A DNA stretch of 64,000 nucleotides from Neorhodopirellula lusitana (lineage in GTDB: Bacteria > Planctomycetota > Planctomycetia > Pirellulales > Pirellulaceae): assembly GCF_900182915.1 (NCBI RefSeq), contig NZ_FXUG01000010.1, positions 186,001 to 250,000 of the forward strand. Direction: 5' to 3'. A program made the translations under genes and the position numbers. The notes under the pieces were generated by a model. That model was not told where the DNA came from, made no database searches, and was given only the letters and a program-made list of their open reading frames with translations. Positions 35,810 to 44,700 of this stretch are shown one piece after another. Numbering within the stretch: the stretch's first letter is position 1; the number at the start of each line of letters is the position of its first letter.

Positions 35810-35940
35810 TCGGACGTTGTTCTGAATGTAAAAACGCCTCAATGCGATGCAAATCGAGGCGATGCTAGGCGACACCGCCAAGCGACATGCCAACCAGAGA
35901 AACCGTCTGCCGTTGTGCGTGAGCGAATTCGAGCGATACA

Positions 35941-36276
35941 ATGACCTGTATGAGCAAAGACGCCCCAATCGACGAAACGCATTGCGCGACCTACTTCAAA
36001 GCCCTCGCTGAGCCGTTGAGATTGCAAATCGTGCGAGCCTTGCAGGCAGGACCATTGAGCGTTTCCGACCTATCGATTCTTCTGGAACAGGAGGTCGGCA
36101 CGGTGTCACATCATTTACGAATCCTCTTTCATGCGGATTTGGTGTCGACTGAACGTGAAGGCAAATTCATCTACTATTCGCTCCGCAGCGACATTCACAA
36201 AAAGCGTGGAAAGTCCAAAACCGGATCACTCGATTTCGGTTGCTGCAAGCTGGAGATCGGCCCCTCGTCGAAGTGA
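35941..36276 (+). CDS. ArsR-family transcriptional regulator
   Basis: A 111-residue winged-helix repressor. The DNA-recognition helix region is LSILLEQEVGTVSHHLRILFHADLV, followed by the wing EREGKFIYYSLRSD. The alpha-3 metal motif ELCVCDL is not present (GPLSVSDLSILL instead). The C-terminus has a CC pair (LDFGCCKLEIG), as in several ArsR relatives, which may bind metal. It should repress its own transcript and the two genes that follow. A perfect palindrome CGAATTCG at 35924-35931, ten bases before the ATG, could be part of an operator. A second ATG at 35950 is an alternative start. Confidence 0.85.
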   Translation: MTCMSKDAPIDETHCATYFKALAEPLRLQIVRALQAGPLSVSDLSILLEQEVGTVSHHLRILFHADLVSTEREGKFIYYSLRSDIHKKRGKSKTGSLDFGCCKLEIGPSSK

Positions 36277-36381
36277 TCGACGGGGTGTCATACGCGGCGA
36301 AGGCATTGACCGACATTCCTACGAACGTAAGAATGTCCGACTGTCAAACCAGCCCGCCACCCACATCCACCAGGTGCAGCG

Positions 36382-37065
36382 ATGTCTCAAACGGTCGTCC
36401 ACCCCAGTTCTACCGCGACACAAGCCGCGACCGATTTGCTGCTGCATTTAAGGCTGATCAACGCTTGCGAACAGCAACGCTGCTTAGATCTATTTGCGGA
36501 ACACTTTCCGTTCTCTGCCGCCATGGCGTCGTGCGAATCACTGCACATTCACGTGAAGGTCGATGACACGTCCGATCTTCCCGCCGACCAATTGGACGCC
36601 GCAGGATGCAAGCTCGATTACGCGAAAGAGGGTTTCGTGAAGTATCACTTTCCCGGCGGCGTGAACCTGATTTTCTCCTCCATCGTCATCGCCCAAGACG
36701 AACTGGCTGAATCCTGCGAAAACCGCCGACAACGGCCCTTCGTTGACCACATCGGAATCGACCTGCGTGACGAGTCCGCGAGCACCAAAACGACGTTCCA
36801 TCAGGTTCCCGCAATCGCGTCGCGCCTTGGTTGGGAAGAAGTCCCACAAGGTCAAGAAGGCACCGGCGTTCACTGTTGCCATGTCGAGGTGTCGGAAAAG
36901 CATTGGGTGTTCCCGTGCGGTGATGCCGCCCAACCACACATTCCAATGGAGTTTGCGTTTGGCAAACTGAAAGTCAACGATGTCGCCGGTGGCTGCGACA
37001 TTCGTCCGATGTCGCCAAGTCGACTTGCGTCGATGGGTGATGCCGCCCCCACATGTGACCAATAA
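36382..37065 (+). CDS. Unknown protein, possibly VOC-like, in an ArsR-G3E cluster
   Basis: A 227-residue cytoplasmic protein with no signal peptide. I do not recognise the family with certainty. HIHVKVDD, RPFVDHIGIDLRD and HCCHVEVSEKHWVFPCGD look like the metal-ligand strands of the vicinal-oxygen-chelate (glyoxalase-like) fold. Cysteines at HCCH, FPCGD, GGCDIRP and the C-terminal TCDQ add possible metal ligands. It lies between an ArsR repressor and a G3E GTPase, 20 bases before the latter, so a role in metal handling is inferred. The ATG at 36382 has only a weak ribosome site. Confidence 0.6.
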   Translation: MSQTVVHPSSTATQAATDLLLHLRLINACEQQRCLDLFAEHFPFSAAMASCESLHIHVKVDDTSDLPADQLDAAGCKLDYAKEGFVKYHFPGGVNLIFSSIVIAQDELAESCENRRQRPFVDHIGIDLRDESASTKTTFHQVPAIASRLGWEEVPQGQEGTGVHCCHVEVSEKHWVFPCGDAAQPHIPMEFAFGKLKVNDVAGGCDIRPMSPSRLASMGDAAPTCDQ

Positions 37066-37085
37066 CCCATCTTGGATTTTAAAGC

Positions 37086-38195
37086 ATGAACGATCCCATC
37101 GAATTCATCATGATCGGCGGCTTTCTTGGTGCCGGAAAGACGACGCTGATTGCGAATCTTGCCAAACGATTCCAGGCCCAAGGCAAGCATGTGTGCGTGG
37201 TCACCAACGATCAAGCGGCTGGCTTGGTGGACACGGAACTGCTCAAGAGCCAAGGCCTGGAGGTCAACGAGGTGGCGGGCTCGTGCTTCTGTTGCAACTT
37301 CGATGGCCTAACCAACGCGATGGATGAATTCGAAACCCGTCGCCGGCCTGATGTCATCCTCGCTGAACCCGTCGGCAGTTGCACGGATCTGATTGCGACG
37401 ATCGCCTTGCCAATGATGGAACGCCTGGGCGGCAAGTTCATCCACCGCCCCTACGCCGTCGTGCTGAAACCAAGTCACGGCAAGAAGATTCTATCGGGCG
37501 TCGGTGGCGGGTTCTCTGAAAAGGCCGAATACATCTTCCATAAGCAGCTGGAAGAATCCGAAATCATCCTGGTCAATCGAATTGACGAACTCTCCAGCGC
37601 CGACGTTCAGCAACTTGAATCGCAGTTGGCGGAACAGTATCCCGGTCGCCGCGTGATTTGTCTTTCGGCCAAGACCGGCGAAAACTTGGACGCCCTCTTT
37701 GAAGCTTTCCAGACCGAAGCCTCCGTCCGAGATACCACCATGGATGTCGACTACGACGTGTACGCCGACGGTGAAGCCGAACTGGGCTGGCTCAACGCGA
37801 CTGTTGAGTTTGTTGCCGAAGACGCAAATGGAAATGGATTTTCACTCGATCAGTTGGCAACCGGGCTTGTCGAACAGCTGCGATTGAGTCTCGGCGAACG
37901 AGATGCGGAGACAGGGCACCTGAAGGTTCTTTGCAGCAGCGGTTCCGATGTCAGCGTCGCTAACTTGATCGACAGCGAATCCCCAACGATGTTGTCGGTG
38001 TCTAGCGAGGTGATGTCAAAGCAAGCCAAAGCAATCATCAATGCCCGAGTACGGATGGCCCCGGAAGAGCTGACCAAACAAGTCAACGCGGCCGTTTCCG
38101 CCGTCGCAGCAAAACTCGGCACAACCGCAAGCACGCAACAGCTGGACAGCTTCCGCCCGGGTCGCCCGACACCAACGCACCGCTCGTCCCTCTGA
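37086..38195 (+). CDS. G3E-family GTPase (CobW/metal chaperone-like)
   Basis: A 369-residue GTPase of the G3E family, whose members load metals (Zn, Ni, Co) onto target proteins. The P-loop is GGFLGAGKTTL at residues 11-21, and the metal-binding CxCC is CFCC. AEPVGSCTD follows and the base-recognition loop is NRIDEL, where the usual NKxD has Arg in place of Lys. The C-terminal part (about 220-369) is helical and differs from typical CobW_C. It ends the ArsR cluster; the likely job is metal delivery under ArsR control. The metal cannot be named from the sequence. Confidence 0.88.
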   Translation: MNDPIEFIMIGGFLGAGKTTLIANLAKRFQAQGKHVCVVTNDQAAGLVDTELLKSQGLEVNEVAGSCFCCNFDGLTNAMDEFETRRRPDVILAEPVGSCTDLIATIALPMMERLGGKFIHRPYAVVLKPSHGKKILSGVGGGFSEKAEYIFHKQLEESEIILVNRIDELSSADVQQLESQLAEQYPGRRVICLSAKTGENLDALFEAFQTEASVRDTTMDVDYDVYADGEAELGWLNATVEFVAEDANGNGFSLDQLATGLVEQLRLSLGERDAETGHLKVLCSSGSDVSVANLIDSESPTMLSVSSEVMSKQAKAIINARVRMAPEELTKQVNAAVSAVAAKLGTTASTQQLDSFRPGRPTPTHRSSL

Positions 38196-39551
38196 GCGGA
38201 ACGACCGTTCGGCGGCACGACCTTTTCAGCAACACGAGCGTTTGAGCAACATGACAACGGGCACAAGCATCAATCGCCGCCGGCAACGATGGTCGACAAT
38301 GATGATTGCCAACAACGATCGCGAATGATGGGATACTGGGCGGAGAATCCACTGCCCCAGTCGATCATGCCAAGCTGCCAAGCGAGCAGCAAACGCGAAG
38401 TCGGAACCTACAAACGCAATTGACGCGGAAGGAATCGGTTTCTCCGATCCCCTGCTGGGACGCATTTCAATCGGTTTTGTCACGATTCAAATGCACTTCG
38501 TCAAGAAAGAAGTTTTCCTGTCATTTCACGGCGGATCCGCGTGAAACTCGCAACGCAGTGTGTAGGGGGATGTACGACCAGCACACTCACTTTGCGGAGC
38601 ACCAAAATGGCAAACCACCAAAATCGATTCGGCACGCCACTGGATCATCATGTACGAGCGACGCCTATCTCAGGCATCAGCAATTCCCGGATGATCTGTG
38701 TTGAACACGATCGTCAAGCGCGCAAAGCAACTGGTCCCATGAACGAGAACGCCGCGATGGGACGTGAAAGCCAGTTGCCGGTGAACCGTATCGCTGGCTA
38801 TGAAATGAGCCCATGGCCAGCGAGCATCGAAGCGGTGGACTCGTGCTTCAGCCATGTCGACGATTTCCTGCTGGGACTCGATGACGAGTAAGAGTCCTTC
38901 GCGTCCTGACGGAACACCGACCTCACCGTAATTGGACCGAACAAATATTCGGTACTCAACTCCGCCTCTGGATACTCGTTCATTGGCTACGGCAACAACA
39001 CCGGTGGCGATCCTCACCGCTACCGCTTCTCTGGCACGCACCGACTGAATTACGACCGCGAATGGGAAATCACCTGCCAATCGCGTCGAGCTTGCCAATC
39101 GTGTCGAGCTTGTAACGTGTTAGGCGATTCATGTTCACCACGCTGATGATGGAAGACGCGTGGGAACCACCGGTCATCTCCATGCGAGGGGGGGAAACCG
39201 AATGCAGCTTGCGGTTAGCTAGAAAGAAACGGAAGCGTGCGGCTTCGCTTCTTCAATTGCCGATTCCCGACAGCACGCAAATGGTGACTTGTCCACAATC
39301 GCGTGACGCGAAAACGTCTTCCTGACATGGACGTTTATATTTTGCGGGCATCGTAAGGGCGGCTATTGCTCGACAGGACGTGGTTGCGAACGACTACCGA
39401 CCTTAGGCGTCGTCCGTCAGGCTTAAGCTGCCCAATTCACTTAATACGCTGCTGGATTTCATGTATAGATTAAGCTGTGTGTGAACACAAAAGTGCCCGT
39501 TAGTTTCGGGCCAGTTGCAAGTAAGGCGGCAATTCAAGAGGTAGTTTTTCG
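38196..39551. other. 1.36-kb region without an intact gene
   Basis: Between the G3E GTPase and the second DUF1592-type gene no convincing gene is present. Open frames such as the minus-strand one at 38670-39098 look like the antisense of non-coding or decayed sequence. A possible Rhs relic lies at 38943-39076. The last 200 bases before 39552 are somewhat AT-rich and may hold the promoter of the next gene. Confidence 0.4.
38943..39076 (+). pseudogene. Possible Rhs/YD-repeat core relic
   Basis: The plus-strand frame through 38985 reads GYGNNTGGDPHRYRFSGTHR and then LNYDREWE. The string N..GDP.RYRFSG...D.E resembles the conserved end of Rhs cores (typically NPYRFSGxxxDxETGLYYY). There is no longer open frame around it, no start codon and no toxin tip. 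It could be a fragment of a lost Rhs gene; the match is short, so chance cannot be excluded. Confidence 0.35.
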
Positions 39552-42500
39552 ATGCAGTTGCGCTGTTGCCCCCGACGATTGCCCCACGTTTTGGGGATGA
39601 TATCACTCTTTGCCTGGGGGCAAGTCTGCCTCACTGCTCTGCATTGCGACCAGACGGTCGCCTTCGGTGCGGAATTGAATACCGCCGATCTGGAACGAAG
39701 CAGTGATGAAGGACCAGCGTCCACACCCACTGCACCACGCATCCCCACGTTAAGCGAATTAAAAACGCTGGGGGCCGAGAGGTCCGCCTATCTCGAACCG
39801 CCCAAAGAGACTTTGGATCAGCCGGTACAGCGAGATAGTTTGGCGTTCGCGAATACCATCAAGCCAATCCTGAACGATGCATGTGTCGACTGTCATGGTC
39901 CCTACGGCGCCGAAGCCAACTTCGACATCACCGCGATTGATCCAGACCTAGTCGAAGGTGGCGACGCCGAATGGTGGGAAGAAGTTCTGGCCGCCCTGAA
40001 CAACGGCGAGATGCCGCCACCCGATGAAGTGGAGATGGCGGATGAGGATCGTGCAACGGTCGTCGAATGGCTGAGCAATGAGATTCACTACGCGTCGAAC
40101 GCACGCCGAGCACGCGACTCGAATTCATCGTTTCGCCGGCTTACGAAATACGAATACAACTACGCGTTACAAGACTTGCTGGGCGAGCCTTGGGACTTCG
40201 CCAAGGATCTGCCACCGGAGTCGGTTTCCGAGGATGGTTTCCAAAACAGTTCCGACTCACTGCACCTTTCCGTATCCCAGTTCGAAACCTATCGGCAACT
40301 GGCACGGCGAGCGCTAGATCGAGTGACGGTACGGGGCCCAAAGCCAGAACAAGTTCGCTGGCAACACAGCATGACGGATGCGGCCGCGATCGAGGAACAG
40401 ATCTATCACGCGAAACTCAAGAGGCTCGAAAAGCGATTTAGAGACGATGCCGAAAAGCGTGAACAACAACTGGACAACGCGACGAGGCTCTACCGAAGTC
40501 CTGGTGACGGACCGTACTACCTGAATACGGTGACCGGCGAAAAGGCACGTGCCAAGTGGGAATACAACGGAGCCCTCTACGCGATCGAACCAGTCGACTC
40601 CGCTGAAACGACAAAAGAGGAAAAGGCTGAACCGGAAACAGCTAGACAAGAGACAGCTGAACCAGAAACTGCTAGACAAGAGACAGCCGAACAGGAAGTA
40701 GTTGCAGAGCAAGAATCTACTGACGTTGAGGCGGCAACCAGTGTCTCGGTACCCAAAGTCACGGCACCGACAGTCACGGCACCGACAGTCACGGCACCGA
40801 CAGTCACAGCACCCCATGTCGCGGTACTTCCGACGGGGCGAAAGCCCTATCTAACGATCGAACTGGGGAACCAGGTTCCCGACGAAGGATTGATGCGTGT
40901 TCGCGTTCGTGCATCCCGGGGCCCGGACCAAGAACGAATCCCCAGCATGCAACTGGTGTTCGGTTGGCGTGCGACCAACGAAGGTCGAGCCGACGTGCGA
41001 GTCAGCAAACAAGACACTCAGGTGACCGCAACCGCGGGACAGCCGGACACGTACGAGTGGCTGATTCCTCTTGGCGAAATTGATCCTCGAAACGCGGAAC
41101 GTAAGATATCGACGATGGGGCATTTCCCCAGTCCGTCGGAGTACATTCGTTTGGTCAATAGTTCCGTTCCGAAGGACGCCGACCACCCCGCCGATATCGT
41201 GATCGAGTCGGTCGAGGTCGACGCTCCCATCTACCAAGAGTGGCCGCCGCAATCACACACCCAGATTTTTCCGGGTGACCGTTTGAATGATGAACTGACA
41301 CCGGAACAAGAAGTCGACTATGCCCGTGAAATCCTAACGAGCTTCATGCCGCGGGCATGGCGTTCACCAGTAGACTCAGCCGCAGTGGATAACAAACTCG
41401 CACTCTTCCAAGCGATGCGTGGTGGCAGCGAAGATTTCCAGGACGCGATGTTGGAAGTTCTGGCCACCGTACTGACTTCCCCGAAGTTCCTGTACTTCGC
41501 TCCTAAACCAGCAACGTCGCCAGCCGAGCAAGTCAGCGCAGCAACATCTGTCGAATCGTCGACGAGTGAAAAAAACCTGACGTCCGCCGGATCAACCAAT
41601 CGGCTTCTATCCGGCACCGACCTCGCCACTCGACTTTCGCTGTTCTTGTGGTGCAGCGTGCCTGATGAACGACTGCTCGAGCTAGCCGCCGCTGGCACAC
41701 TGCATCAACCAGCGGTTTTACGTGCCGAGGTGGCCCGAATGCTCGAAGATCCTCGCCACAAGCGTTTTGTCCAGCACTTCGTCGGCCAATGGCTGGACCT
41801 GCGAGCACTGTCGTACTTGGCCGTCGACAAGAGCTTCACCCAATTCGATTCCTCTTTAAAAGAGGCGATGCAACAGGAACCTCGCGCCTATTTCGAAGAG
41901 TTGCTTCAGACCAACGCAAGCGTCCTGGATGTGATCCATGCTGATTACGCGATGGTGAACGAGCGACTGGCAGTCCATTACGGAATCACGGGCGTGGAAG
42001 GCAATGAGTTCCGACGTGTATCACTCAACGACGAAGCTTCGCGGGGCGGCATCCTGACCCAAGCGGGATTGCTGGCAATGAACTCCGACGGCGAGCATTC
42101 GCATCCGCTCAAACGCGGCGTCTGGATCCTAAAATGCGTCCTGAACGATCCACCACCGCCACCGCCAGCAGCGGTTCCGGAGATCGATTTGGCGGACCCG
42201 GAGATTTTGAAGCTAACGCTGAAACAACGGATCGAAGACCATCGCAATCAACCGGCCTGCATGTCGTGCCACCAGAAAATTGACCCCTGGGGAATCGCCT
42301 TCGAGAACTACGACGCCATCGGTCAATGGCGAGACGAGATCAAAGGCATGCCGGTCGATGCCAGTTCGGCATTGTTTAACAACCAAGTCCTGGACGGTGT
42401 CGACGGGCTCAAACGCTACTTACTGGACAGTCGACAGGATCAATTTGTTCATGCGATGGTCGAGAAGCTCGCCATCTTCGCCCTCGGCCGACCGCTAGCG

Positions 42501-42614
42501 TTCAGCGACAGTGCGACCGTTGACGAGGTGACGCGTGCGGTTCGAAAAGACGGCGACGGACTCAAAACTCTAGTGCAAGCTCTCGTAACCAGCGACCTGT
42601 TCTTAGCACCGTAA
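39552..42614 (+). CDS. DUF1592-type planctomycete haem protein, second copy
   Basis: A 1020-residue secreted protein of the same architecture as 30263-32971. A hydrophobic N-terminus precedes a haem-type CVDCH (Cys111-His115). DUF1587 is at about residues 195-260 (RRLTKYEYNYALQDLLG). A charged, repetitive linker spans about 355-425, and the region after it (about 430-560) looks like a beta-sandwich. DUF1595 (ILTSFMPRAWRSPV), DUF1592 (LATRLSLFLWCSVPDERLLEL), DUF1588 with CMSCH, and DUF1585 at the end follow. The linker is rich in PETARQETAE and VTAPT repeats. Followed after 198 bases of repeat-rich DNA by its DUF1552 partner. Confidence 0.85.
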   Translation: MQLRCCPRRLPHVLGMISLFAWGQVCLTALHCDQTVAFGAELNTADLERSSDEGPASTPTAPRIPTLSELKTLGAERSAYLEPPKETLDQPVQRDSLAFANTIKPILNDACVDCHGPYGAEANFDITAIDPDLVEGGDAEWWEEVLAALNNGEMPPPDEVEMADEDRATVVEWLSNEIHYASNARRARDSNSSFRRLTKYEYNYALQDLLGEPWDFAKDLPPESVSEDGFQNSSDSLHLSVSQFETYRQLARRALDRVTVRGPKPEQVRWQHSMTDAAAIEEQIYHAKLKRLEKRFRDDAEKREQQLDNATRLYRSPGDGPYYLNTVTGEKARAKWEYNGALYAIEPVDSAETTKEEKAEPETARQETAEPETARQETAEQEVVAEQESTDVEAATSVSVPKVTAPTVTAPTVTAPTVTAPHVAVLPTGRKPYLTIELGNQVPDEGLMRVRVRASRGPDQERIPSMQLVFGWRATNEGRADVRVSKQDTQVTATAGQPDTYEWLIPLGEIDPRNAERKISTMGHFPSPSEYIRLVNSSVPKDADHPADIVIESVEVDAPIYQEWPPQSHTQIFPGDRLNDELTPEQEVDYAREILTSFMPRAWRSPVDSAAVDNKLALFQAMRGGSEDFQDAMLEVLATVLTSPKFLYFAPKPATSPAEQVSAATSVESSTSEKNLTSAGSTNRLLSGTDLATRLSLFLWCSVPDERLLELAAAGTLHQPAVLRAEVARMLEDPRHKRFVQHFVGQWLDLRALSYLAVDKSFTQFDSSLKEAMQQEPRAYFEELLQTNASVLDVIHADYAMVNERLAVHYGITGVEGNEFRRVSLNDEASRGGILTQAGLLAMNSDGEHSHPLKRGVWILKCVLNDPPPPPPAAVPEIDLADPEILKLTLKQRIEDHRNQPACMSCHQKIDPWGIAFENYDAIGQWRDEIKGMPVDASSALFNNQVLDGVDGLKRYLLDSRQDQFVHAMVEKLAIFALGRPLAFSDSATVDEVTRAVRKDGDGLKTLVQALVTSDLFLAP
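40626..40817. repeat. In-frame 30-bp and 15-bp repeats in a linker
   Basis: Two 30-base units GCTGAACC(G/A)GAAAC(A/T)GCTAGA and so on lie at 40626-40655 and 40656-40685, with a partial third. Three perfect 15-base units GTCACGGCACCGACA occupy 40758-40802, with a diverged fourth to 40817. All keep the reading frame and code for PETARQETAE and VTAPT. Confidence 0.9.
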
Positions 42615-42670
42615 ACCAATCCCCGATGCAGAACCTGACTCCGATTCACCTCGAAGCTTCAAAACGCCTA

Positions 42671-42771
42671 CTAGCAACTAGCAACTAGCAACTAGCAACT
42701 AGCAACTAGCAACTAGCAACTAGCCTCTCGCCTCTCGCCTCTCGCCTCTCGCCTCTCGCCTCTCGCCTCTC
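42671..42771. repeat. Two adjacent heptanucleotide arrays
   Basis: Seven perfect copies of CTAGCAA (42671-42719) lead, through CTAGC at 42720-42724, into six perfect copies of CTCTCGC (42725-42766) and a partial seventh. They lie in the 198-base gap between the DUF1592-type gene and its DUF1552 partner. The two arrays share the period of seven and the CT start but differ in sequence. Not a CRISPR: there are no spacers. Confidence 0.95.
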
Positions 42772-42812
42772 AAAACCTTCAGCGATCGCCCGCCCTTTCT
42801 AGGAACAAAACC

Positions 42813-44258
42813 ATGACATTGAATCTGGACTCACTGGACCGCCGGCGTTTTCTGCGTGGAACCGGCGTCGCTCTTGCCCTACCTATCTTCGGTTCTGCAT
42901 CGATCCTAAACGCCGCTTCGTCGACAACCGGCCTCGGAGCAGCGGCAAAACCCCAGGGCGAAGATGACTCCCCGCGGGATGTGAAACGCTTGGCCTGTTT
43001 CTACTTCCCCGACGGCGTCCCGATGCCGTTGGCCGAAGACCCCGCCTACCAAGATTGGTCTTGGTTCCCACACGGCAACGGCACTGACTTCACTTACACG
43101 AAGTGCATGGAAGTCTTTCAGCCATTGAGAGACCAGATCACGGTACTGTCAGGCTTTTCACATCCGGATGTGCGTCAGGTTCACGGTCACTCCAACGCCG
43201 ACCAATTCTTGACCGCGGCTTCCACCGGATCCGACGGTCCATACAAAAACTCGATCTCCCTGGACCAAGTCTACGCAAACCACGTTGGCGATCAGACTCG
43301 GTTTTCGTCCTTGGTGCTGTCGACTGACGGAGGAACCGGAACGCCACGCGGCACGCACACGATGTCGTTCAACCGCACCGGGCGTGCGATCCCCGCCGAA
43401 CACCGGCCCAAGCGTGTCTTCGACATGCTGTTTGTCAAACGCGATGCCGACGCCGCGCGACGTCTCGCGTTGAGCAAGAGCGTTCTGGACGACCTGCTTG
43501 GCGATGCCAAAAGCCTGCGTCGTGACTTGGCCAGCGATGACCGACTGCGACTGGACGAATACCTCGATTCGGTGCGTCAGGCCGAGCAGCACGTTGAAAA
43601 AGCCAAACGCTGGGTCAACACTCCGTTGCCAAACGTGGAAACCGGGGATCTCGATCTAGACGTTTCGCCGGAAGATCCACAGCGTTACGTCCAAACGATG
43701 TTTGAACTGATCTACCTGGCATTCCGCACCGATTCCACGCGAGTAGCGACCTACCAAATCGGCCGTGAAAATGCTTTCGGGATCAGTGATCGCTTAGCAC
43801 GTGCGGTTGGCTTCAACTTAGCGCACGCTCTGTCGCACGAAACCAAGCAACCCGGTGGCTGGGAACGCTTTTCGACCTACTGCGGATTCCTGAACCGAGA
43901 GTTCTATCGGTTCGCGTCTCGCCTCCAAGACACCCCAGAACCCGCTGGCGAAGGCACTATGCTGGACAACACCTTGTTGCTTCTCGGCTCCGCATCCAGC
44001 GCGTTCCACCTATCGCAAAACTACCCAGTCATCCTGGCTGGCGGAAAATCGATGAGCTTCAAGCACGGACAATTTCTGAACTACGCCGGTTCCGGTGCAG
44101 TCGGCGGTTCCTGGGACGGCAAGCCCGAACCCTGGATGCGAGAACCGACCCGGGACGACCAGCCTCTGACGCAAGTATTCGTCACCATGCTGCAGCAACT
44201 GGGAATCGAAACCGAAAGCTTCGCCGGTCGCACCGGCGGCTTGTCGGACTTGGTCTAG
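42813..44258 (+). CDS. Tat-exported DUF1552 protein with altered HXXSHH motif
   Basis: A 481-residue DUF1552 protein. The twin-arginine signal is DRRRFLRGTGVALALPIFG at residues 9-27. FYFPDGVPMPL matches the domain start. The family motif HXXSHH appears as HALSHE at residues 338-343, so the last His is Glu; the other copy in this window (28799-30193) keeps HGLSHH. It ends with a GTGGLSDLV-like tail typical of the family. It follows the DUF1592-type gene on the same strand and is presumably its partner, likely periplasmic; function unknown. Confidence 0.88.
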   Translation: MTLNLDSLDRRRFLRGTGVALALPIFGSASILNAASSTTGLGAAAKPQGEDDSPRDVKRLACFYFPDGVPMPLAEDPAYQDWSWFPHGNGTDFTYTKCMEVFQPLRDQITVLSGFSHPDVRQVHGHSNADQFLTAASTGSDGPYKNSISLDQVYANHVGDQTRFSSLVLSTDGGTGTPRGTHTMSFNRTGRAIPAEHRPKRVFDMLFVKRDADAARRLALSKSVLDDLLGDAKSLRRDLASDDRLRLDEYLDSVRQAEQHVEKAKRWVNTPLPNVETGDLDLDVSPEDPQRYVQTMFELIYLAFRTDSTRVATYQIGRENAFGISDRLARAVGFNLAHALSHETKQPGGWERFSTYCGFLNREFYRFASRLQDTPEPAGEGTMLDNTLLLLGSASSAFHLSQNYPVILAGGKSMSFKHGQFLNYAGSGAVGGSWDGKPEPWMREPTRDDQPLTQVFVTMLQQLGIETESFAGRTGGLSDLV

Positions 44259-44700
44259 CGACGGCAAAGTCGAATCCCAATATCCAGGTAGCCGCCTTGC
44301 GGCAGCCTCAACCGGACGTGGTTAGATTCGGCAAGACGACACAATGCCACAGACCGATCATCTTTAAATAGCGTGTCGTCCATCGATACTCACGCAATTG
44401 GTCGTGTTAGCGATGCATATTAGCGTCGCCCTCGCTTCGATTGCGTTTGACTGGCCGAGGCTTCTCACTCGTTGCGGAAAGCTCCACAAGTGAGCTCGAG
44501 TGCGGTAAACTTGAAACGCGTCCAGTATCCAGGCTGCCGCGACAAGTTCAACGCGTTCCACTTCTTGCTGCCAGGCAACGGCCTGCCTGTGCGAAGTCCG
44601 ATACGCAACCGTTGTCTTGCGACCGGTCCTGTTTTCTATTTTGAATTTCCACATTCGTGCTGCATGCGTAATTTGGTCTGACCCAAAGAATTCCCACGCG
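44259..44700. other. Intergenic region, nothing firm
   Basis: About 440 bases. The words TATCCAGGTAGCCGC near 44281 and TATCCAGGCTGCCGC near 44527 are similar to each other, and a small hairpin GCCGCcttGCGGC lies at about 44292. No gene is supported. Confidence 0.35.

Noticed and set aside
35810-35968. Long form of the unknown gene starting at 35968
   Set aside because: It would overlap the divergent ArsR gene, and its first 50 residues look non-coding; the GTG at 35809 puts the signal peptide near the start.
38670-39098. 142-codon minus-strand open frame as a gene
   Set aside because: No signal peptide, domain or ribosome site; it is antisense to the possible Rhs relic, and the frame looks like a high-GC shadow.
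39131-39325. Group II intron or IS remnant suggested by a GAGGGGGGGAAAC stretch
   Set aside because: No domain V-like hairpin, reverse transcriptase piece or inverted ends could be recognised.
42671-42771. CRISPR-like array
   Set aside because: Units are 7 bases and directly adjacent, with no spacers, and no cas gene is present.
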